Shown: in pieces, positions 5,761 through 11,569 of the stretch
Layout: the number at the start of each line of letters is the position of its first letter
How positions within the stretch are numbered: the stretch's first letter is position 1
Assembly (NCBI GenBank): GCA_029940115.1
Contig: JAOZRQ010000116.1
Location: forward strand, 3,655 to 15,223
Source of the DNA: Desulfobacterales bacterium
GTDB lineage: Bacteria; Desulfobacterota; Desulfobacteria; Desulfobacterales; 4be13
Length of the DNA stretch: 11,569 nucleotides
Direction: 5' to 3'
Notes under the pieces: generated by a model
What the model was told of the DNA's origin: nothing
The model's input: the letters and a program-made list of their open reading frames with translations, nothing else
Database searches by the model: none
Made by a program: the position numbers and the translations under genes

Positions 5761-5818
5761 AGCCGAGACCGGAACGAGAATGCCCTTTTGAGTAAACATG
5801 AATATAAAAATGCAAAGG

Positions 5819-5826
5819 AAAGGAGG
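5819..5826 (+). promoter_or_regulatory. Ribosome binding site AAAGGAGG deciding a TTG start
   Basis: A strong Shine-Dalgarno lies five bases before TTG 5832. The codons after this TTG form a classic signal peptide and no ATG fits, so TTG is the likely initiator of the following gene. Confidence 0.75.
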
Positions 5827-5831
5827 TTTCT

Positions 5832-8257
5832 TTGAAAAGATTCAGAATACAAACACTCATTATCTCAGTCATCTTGGCTTTGACGGTTTCAACGGTTTAT
5901 GGTAATTCTGATGAGTTAAGTCACGCCATATCAGGCTTGAAGATATTGGCAAAGATGTTACCGGATCTGATACAGATGCCAACGGAGACGGAAAGACAGG
6001 GATGGAAGATGTCATCCTGGATATGCAGATCGCCGCAGGCCTGAGGCCGGGTAATCCTGAAATTGTCTTACTTGTCCCCACAGACACGGACAAACTCACC
6101 CTTGCATGGCTCCCCGTGACTGACAACGCCGCATCTTCAGAAGAGATGGTCTATGAAGTTCATCTCTCCCGGCAAGAGAATTTTCAGCCAAGCCCGGACA
6201 CGCTTAAAGCCACAGTCACAAGTGAAACCCAAAAAGATCTGACAGGGCTTGAAACCGGAACCACATATTATGCTTCGGTGATCGCAGTTGACAGAGACGG
6301 GAACAGAAGTGCAAAACAGAATTATCATCCGGTGACCACATTCACATTGCCGATTATCGAAAGCAGCACAACGACATTTGATGTGGATGAGAACCTGGGT
6401 CTCGTGGGAGCAACAAAGGATGGTACGGATTACAGCTATGCAAACACAGCAGACACAACTCCGCCGGAAGTTGGCAGCATTTTGTTCACCAAAGTCGGAG
6501 AAGATGTTTATCTGCGTAAGGTGGATTCGCTGAATACGACAGATGAGAATGTTGTTGTCCAGACCGGTGATGCCGAACTGACCCAAGTGTTGGAACAGGC
6601 GGCTGTCTCCACAGAACTGAAACTATTTGATGTGAGTGAGGCGGCGGAATGGTCGAATCAGCGATCAGATATTGCCACCAAACGCTCAGTGCGTTCAGAC
6701 GGAAGCCGCCACAGTGTGGTGCGCTGGAAAAATGACCTGCTGGTTGCGGAACAGGTGGATCATGCGGGTGAGGCTGACAATGTGAGGGTTTCACCGGATT
6801 TGCGTAACGGCCGTCATGTGATCCGTATTGCCAGAGATACTGAGGAGAGTGTGGAAGTCTCTGCCGGCGTTACGTTTACCCCGAAACTTGAGACTGATCT
6901 GGAATGGAAAGTCGGTTTGTCGGAAGGTGTGAGAATTACAAGGGGAGAAGTGATCGCTTCGGGCAAGCTCAGCATTGATCTTGAAACGCTGTATAAGTTC
7001 AGCGCATCCGGTTCCGTGGAAAAAGAGATTCCTTTTCCTTTGCTCACCAGAACTTACCGAACTTTATACTCAATTGGCACGGTTCCTGTTTACCAGACCG
7101 TCACATTCACGCTAAAAGCAGTTCTCAGTGCATCTGCATCCACCAAGATAGAGGCCAAGGCCCATGCAAACGCCTCAGCTACACTTGAACTGGGAACATG
7201 TTATGATCCTGATACGAAAGCATGGGGACCTGTCTCACCCTCCCTTGAATTCGACAAATCCATCAAGATGGAGATGAATGTGCAGGGCGGCGTAAAAGGT
7301 GAAGTGCGATTGATTCCTGAAATCAAAGTGGAATTTTACAGAGTCATCGCAGCCAGCCTTACGATAGAGCCGTTTCTCAGCGGGGAAATTCAGGCAGAAA
7401 TGCTTGCTGAGGCAGATATCTTCTCCGATTTTGGATACTTGCATAGTCAGTTGACTCAATGTGATTTCAGCTTGGCCGCGGAATCCTTTATCGGGGTTTC
7501 ATTCGGCATGTTCAGCAAAAAGATTCCCATTTTGGAAAAAACGGAAATATGGAAGTCTCCGACATGGCAATTGTTCAGCCTGCCACATATCGACGTGGAT
7601 ATCAAGGACGGTCCCAAAGGATCGATTGACCTGATCGCAGATGTGGAGGACGGCGCAAACAATCCGTTTGATGACAGTTCCGCCAAATGGATCGTTTATC
7701 CTGAAAACAAGGGAAGATTGGTTGATAACGGCAGAACTGCCAGCTTTTACCCGACCGAAGTGGCAGATTGCATGTTTTTCTTTTCCGGACATGGCATATT
7801 GGGAGAAATTGGCCGAAGGTTCATAACGGATTCAGATGACGGGAATACAGGCGAAGGGAATTGTGAACGGGACACCGAATGTTATGCGGGATTGAGAGAG
7901 GTTTGCGACTTCCTGCCTCAGAAAAATGCAAGAAGCGAAGCCTGTTATAATTCTGCCACCGGTAAAATTGAATCTTATGACTATTTTGATTATGATGTAG
8001 AAATAGTCACCAATTATACATGGTCTTTCGGATTTGATCAACCGGACATGGAAGCCGTTAATATTTTTGACGGATTTACTTGGACAACTTCACAGGGAAC
8101 TTATTGCGCGCCGAGTGACAACGGAACGCTAATTTTGACTCAGACGGAAAGCAACGGAGAGGTGACATATTATGGCTTTGAAGATGCAAGGCTGTGTCCT
8201 ATTGAAAATCCGGAAATTTCTTTCCAAGTTGATCCGGAAACTTTTTTAGGCAAATAA
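5832..8257 (+). pseudogene. Exported dockerin/FN3 beta-rich protein, frameshifted near codon 41
   Basis: The first frame (TTG 5832) encodes a signal peptide (about 1-24, ending TVYG) and the first dockerin half (ELSHAISGLKILAK). It then goes out of frame and would stop at 6042-6044. The second frame, entered at GAT 5954, continues the module as DVTGSDTDANGDGKTG and MEDVILDMQIAAGLR and stays open to 8257. Restoring one A to GCAAAG (5949-5954) joins them into ~808 residues. After the dockerin come an FN3 domain (about 82-168), a segment of the TPPEVGSIL...YLRKV type (about 210-262), a long amphipathic beta-rich region and a Cys-containing C-terminal part (from about 647). No catalytic motif is seen. 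The 3' portion keeps an intact 751-codon frame, so the lesion is either recent or a sequencing error; as it stands, only a 70-residue product would be made from the TTG. It is likely an extracellular structural or binding protein. Confidence 0.75.
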
Positions 8258-8471
8258 GGAAGTGCAGCGCAGATAAAAAATGACTCTGGTCTTCAATCAG
8301 CGTGATTTCTGCAATCCGGAGCAATCTTTGGTTCAGGTATTGAAAGAAAGGAGGTGGTAAATGCCCATATATTAAGGATATGAGGATTGGTGAATTCAGT
8401 TCTGACTCGAATCGGATTTGCCAATCATAGTTCAACAAACCAAAACCAAAAGGAAAAAGGAGTAAATTGTT
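8258..8471 (+). other. Intergenic region with a miniature open frame
   Basis: This 214-base gap has no full gene on the plus strand. It contains a strong ribosome binding site and a four-codon open frame (listed separately), GATTGG/CCAATC arms at 8385-8390 and 8421-8426, and the ribosome binding site (GGAG at 8459-8462) of the next gene. Unlike the two preceding gaps it carries no copy of the MITE or of the 47-bp palindromic repeats. No intrinsic terminator is visible. Confidence 0.5.
8347..8375 (+). promoter_or_regulatory. Strong ribosome binding site followed by a 4-codon open frame
   Basis: AAAGGAGG (8347-8354) stands six bases before ATG 8361, an ideal initiation site, but the frame reads only Met-Pro-Ile-Tyr and then TAA (8373-8375). 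It could be the remnant of a deleted gene that kept its start, or a very short upstream leader influencing the gene at 8472. Its spacing is as good as that of the real genes here, which makes pure chance less likely. Confidence 0.45.
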
Positions 8472-11400
8472 ATGAGAAAACTGAGATATGCTCTGCTTGC
8501 TGTCGCTCTGCTCATGATAGCGGAAAGCACCTTGTCCTTTGCAGAGACACCGGGCTGGGGAGAGCCGGTCATCGGTGGCTCTTTTTTTGTCACGGATGAT
8601 GATAGCGATATCATCGTAACCTATCTGGCAAAGTATGCCAGTTTCACGCATCGGCTTTATCTGGATCTGAATATGAAGGCAGATGATGAGGATATCTTCC
8701 TGTTCAACACTTCGGAAACCGAAAAAGGCACGGAAGTCAATTTGGGGAAATTCTCTGTGGGAACAGAGATCATCTTCAGACTGGACGTGATGAATAATAA
8801 TACAATCAAAAGTTTTTACAGCGGACCGGGAGAACGTAATCCTGACGGAAATCCCTATGCCCAGATCATTCGTATTGACAGAAGCACATGGGAATTCGGT
8901 TTTGAGGACAGAGACCAACCCGGTGATTATGATGACTGTATGTTTCAGTTGATGGGCAATGTCACCCAAACGATTATTCCCATGACTCCGGGTGAGACTT
9001 ATGAGAGTTCTCTGTTTCCTTGGCAATATGCCACAAACTATTCGCTCCAGGGTGAATCAGGAAAATCTGTGGTGATCGACCTGGAACCCAAACAGGGAAT
9101 CGATTCCGTCAGTCTTGACGGGAAAATCGGGACGTTGCCATCTGCAATGGAGGGAGAATATTCAACCCGTGAAAAGACAGGCTTGGAACGCTATCAGCTC
9201 CTGATTTCGCCTGCGGAATCCGCTGTCTATTACTTTTCCCTCTATGGTCTGGATGTGGAGCGTTCGGGAGGGCAGTACGCCATCACAGCCCATGTGGTGA
9301 ATCATTATCTCAGCGATGTCTCCCCGAAATCAGCAGGAAACGCGGGAAAAGCCACGCTCTTTTTCAAAGGTTTGGGATTCTCCGAGGGAATGCAGGTTCA
9401 GATGCTCAAAGAAGGCGATGTTCCGATTACTCCGGAAGCCCAAGTTGTCACGTCTCCAACTGAATTTACAGCAACCTTTGATCTTGCCGGCGCATCTGTC
9501 GGCAGTTATGAGATCAACATCTCATGGCCGGACGGCGAATCTCATCGTCTTCCTTTTGAGATTACCCAAGGACTCGGTCCCAAACTCGAAGCCCATCTGG
9601 AACCGCCTGGGGCTGTGCGTCCCGGTCGAAAATACACGGTTTGGCTGGAGTACACCAATGCCGGCGATGCTGATCTTTCTGCTCCCCTTTTCATTGTGAA
9701 ATCAAACAGTCCGGTCTCCATGAATCCGGAGAACATCAAAGGTGAGCAGGTTCAGATGCTGGGGCTTGGGACTTCGGGAATGCCGGATATTCTCGGTGTC
9801 GGAGAGTCAGGACGCATTCCTTTTTATTTTGTTCCTGGCAATACGGAGGATGGTAAAATTCGCTTCAACCTCCTAATTGCCAAGGAGGGTTCCGAAAGCA
9901 TAAACTGGGATGAGCAGAAGAACGGTGTGAAGCCATCTGACATGAGTGATGAGGAATGGAACGCTGTCTGGCCCGATCTGACCCAAAATCTTGGGAACAA
10001 CTGGTCGGACTATCTGAATATCCTCAGAAATGACGCGGTGCAGTTGAAAAGGCGGGGTTCGGAAGAGGCGTTCAATGTGCATGAGCTGATCCGTCTCGAA
10101 ATTCTGCAGGTTGAGAGAAAACCGACCGCCTCCGTCAGTGGGGTTCTGAGGGACGGGGAGAGCAAGGAACTTCTCGGGGGTGTCTCTCTCAAATTGAGAA
10201 ATGAGGACGGAACATTTCTGAAACAGACGGCTACCGAATATTCCCCGAAAGAGGGGCATTTCATCATCGGAGATGTGCCTGACGGGACTTATGAAATTCT
10301 TCCGGAGGGATATTATTTTGAATCGCCTGTGACTGTCACAATTTCCGAGGGAAAAAGCATCAGCGATCTGGTATTCTACGCCAATAAAGTGCCTACTGGC
10401 GAAGGTGAAACGGAAGTACCTGAAGTTCCTGATCGCAATCCTGCCGTGGTCAGCGATGAGGCGGGCAATCTTTATATGGTCTGGGAGCATGAAACCGAAA
10501 TATGGTGGGCCGTAAACAATGGCGAAGGGTGGAATGACTACGGAAAGATTCCTGATGCCGTCGGAAGCAATCCCGCGCTGGTGTACGACGAGCAACTTTT
10601 GCAAGGTGGAACCCCGGGATTTTTCTGTGCGTGGGAATCCGGCATTTCACCGAGAGCCATTTTGTGGTCTGCTGGAAAAGTCTCCGAAGAAGGCGTCATC
10701 TGGAGCGAGACACAATCGTTTACAAGTGACAGTTATGCTGATTTCGGAATTGTCCTGATAACCGACGCCAATCATCAGCCGCTGGTGCTGTGGCTTCAGA
10801 AAGACACATCTGTGGAAGATGATAGTGATTTATATTATCAGATACTTTCTTTAACTGCTACCGTCCTCAACTGGATCACTCATGAAAATTTGATTCACGA
10901 AGAACTGTTATCTGTCACTCCTCGCTCTCAACGCTCTGATACATGCATGGAATTTTCCCTGCCTCCCATTTTTGGAAAAACGATATCGATCCCCAAGAGT
11001 GTCCCCATTATCGGAGGGAAGCATGAGGTTTCTGTGGAAGGGAAAATATGTGGTGCATTAGGCTGTCAAAGAAAATTGTCAGGTGGTCTGAATGCGAAAA
11101 TAGAAGTAGGAGTGATTAAGATATCTGGGCATGGTGAGCTGAATTCATCTTGGAATACGGAAAAAATACCATGCACCTATGCTTTTGATGAGGCAAATCT
11201 TATATTGGGAATTAGCGGTGAGCGTGAGTTCCCGTTTGTTCCGCCCTTTGAAGTCTCTTGGCATTTTGATCCTGACGGACGGCCTATTTCTCCTCCCCAA
11301 CCCTTTGGGAAAGCAAAGTTGGGTGCAACGGTCAAAGTTGATTTAACGGGTTCTCTGCAATGGAAATCCAATTTTCCGGATTGGCCAAGCAAAGGGCAGT

Positions 11401-11569
11401 TGAAGTTGACTTTGGAGGGAACAGTCGGAGGTGAACTAAAGACGGGGCGATTTTTGAGTGGAGATGCATCAGGAGGCATCAGTCTTTCTTGCGATTTAAA
11501 TGTTCCTCCATCTGCAAGATGTGATTACTGTTTTAATGTAGGTGGAAAGATTAAATCAGGAATATTCAG
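8472..11569 (+). CDS. Giant exported multidomain surface protein (partial, runs off window)
   Basis: The frame from ATG 8472 is open to the window end (1032 codons seen, no stop). A signal peptide (about 1-24, ending LSFA) precedes a beta domain with a DUF4114-like motif (about 140-164: WEFGFEDRDQPGDYDDCMF). An IPT/TIG-like domain (about 277-366), a CARDB-like segment (371-415) and a helical stretch containing DEEWNAVW and NNWSDYL follow. The helical stretch is of a type I associate with very large RHS-type or carboxypeptidase-regulatory-domain surface proteins. Next are a carboxypeptidase-regulatory/Cna-B-like beta domain (about 553-640), Trp-containing propeller-like repeats (about 654-785: NPAVVSDEAGNLYMVWE and similar) and a beta-rich C-terminal region like that of the preceding gene product. 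GGAG lies nine bases upstream of the ATG. It probably acts outside the cell as adhesin, scaffold or toxin-delivery stalk; which of these depends on the unseen C terminus. Confidence 0.85.
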   Translation, partial: MRKLRYALLAVALLMIAESTLSFAETPGWGEPVIGGSFFVTDDDSDIIVTYLAKYASFTHRLYLDLNMKADDEDIFLFNTSETEKGTEVNLGKFSVGTEIIFRLDVMNNNTIKSFYSGPGERNPDGNPYAQIIRIDRSTWEFGFEDRDQPGDYDDCMFQLMGNVTQTIIPMTPGETYESSLFPWQYATNYSLQGESGKSVVIDLEPKQGIDSVSLDGKIGTLPSAMEGEYSTREKTGLERYQLLISPAESAVYYFSLYGLDVERSGGQYAITAHVVNHYLSDVSPKSAGNAGKATLFFKGLGFSEGMQVQMLKEGDVPITPEAQVVTSPTEFTATFDLAGASVGSYEINISWPDGESHRLPFEITQGLGPKLEAHLEPPGAVRPGRKYTVWLEYTNAGDADLSAPLFIVKSNSPVSMNPENIKGEQVQMLGLGTSGMPDILGVGESGRIPFYFVPGNTEDGKIRFNLLIAKEGSESINWDEQKNGVKPSDMSDEEWNAVWPDLTQNLGNNWSDYLNILRNDAVQLKRRGSEEAFNVHELIRLEILQVERKPTASVSGVLRDGESKELLGGVSLKLRNEDGTFLKQTATEYSPKEGHFIIGDVPDGTYEILPEGYYFESPVTVTISEGKSISDLVFYANKVPTGEGETEVPEVPDRNPAVVSDEAGNLYMVWEHETEIWWAVNNGEGWNDYGKIPDAVGSNPALVYDEQLLQGGTPGFFCAWESGISPRAILWSAGKVSEEGVIWSETQSFTSDSYADFGIVLITDANHQPLVLWLQKDTSVEDDSDLYYQILSLTATVLNWITHENLIHEELLSVTPRSQRSDTCMEFSLPPIFGKTISIPKSVPIIGGKHEVSVEGKICGALGCQRKLSGGLNAKIEVGVIKISGHGELNSSWNTEKIPCTYAFDEANLILGISGEREFPFVPPFEVSWHFDPDGRPISPPQPFGKAKLGATVKVDLTGSLQWKSNFPDWPSKGQLKLTLEGTVGGELKTGRFLSGDASGGISLSCDLNVPPSARCDYCFNVGGKIKSGIF

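Noticed and set aside
5945..5960. Programmed -1 ribosomal frameshift
   Set aside because: GGCAAAG is a poor slippery site and no stimulatory stem or internal Shine-Dalgarno was evident; a deleted A is the simpler explanation.
7499..7792. Minus-strand open frames under the beta-rich gene
   Set aside because: Overlapping shadows without start signals; the plus strand encodes a continuous exported protein.
8385..8426. tRNA-like or riboswitch fold before the giant gene
   Set aside because: Only six-base GATTGG/CCAATC arms pair; the interior does not form conserved loops.
8199..9026. 275-codon minus-strand open frame
   Set aside because: It is antisense to the end of the frameshifted gene and the signal-peptide start of the giant gene; no recognisable motif and no ribosome binding site.
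9873..10604. 243-codon minus-strand open frame
   Set aside because: Antisense shadow of the giant surface gene, whose plus-strand frame has coherent domains throughout.

Overview
The window looks like chromosome from a Desulfobacterota bacterium, most like the large, repeat-rich genomes of Desulfonema-type Desulfobacterales. The reasons are the exported proteins with N-terminal dockerin-like EF-hand modules, the poly-Thr linker, the gingipain-type peptidase, and intergenic DNA filled with short inverted-repeat elements that begin CTGTGTACAGGAC. This assignment is an inference from style; there is no marker gene.

Layout. Positions 1-492 hold a possible 3' fragment of an upstream gene, one degenerate inverted-repeat element (115-244) and a lone copy of a repeat that recurs further on. 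A minus-strand HigA-type antitoxin (493-810) follows, with no HigB toxin beside it. Positions 886-1515 are an array of six diverged, roughly 93-bp repeats, one followed by a short foreign-looking insert. Positions 1516-1978 form the leader of the first exported gene and carry a 66-bp nested palindrome and a 125-bp MITE-like element with a 9-bp target duplication.

From 1979 to the end, all genes are on the plus strand and all encode exported proteins: (i) a 911-residue C25 (gingipain-like) cysteine peptidase with dockerin-like and MopE-like calcium-binding segments at its N terminus; (ii) a 172-residue secreted protein; (iii) an ~808-residue dockerin/FN3/beta-rich protein whose reading frame is broken by an apparent one-base deletion; (iv) a giant multidomain surface protein, at least 1032 residues, that runs off the window. 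Two of the three gaps are packed with repeats. In the first gap, removing one MITE copy and its target duplication restores an intergenic distance of 15 bp, so the element appears to have split a tightly spaced gene pair.

Working model (inference): a cell-surface or secreted protein set in which a calcium-dependent, dockerin-bearing peptidase is encoded with large beta-rich exported proteins that could be substrates or scaffold partners. No cohesin, sorting domain or secretion machinery is visible in the window. The most solid new observations are the MITE family with its exact target duplications, its insertion between peptidase and neighbour, the frameshift in the dockerin module of gene iii, and the shared N-terminal placement of dockerin-like modules.
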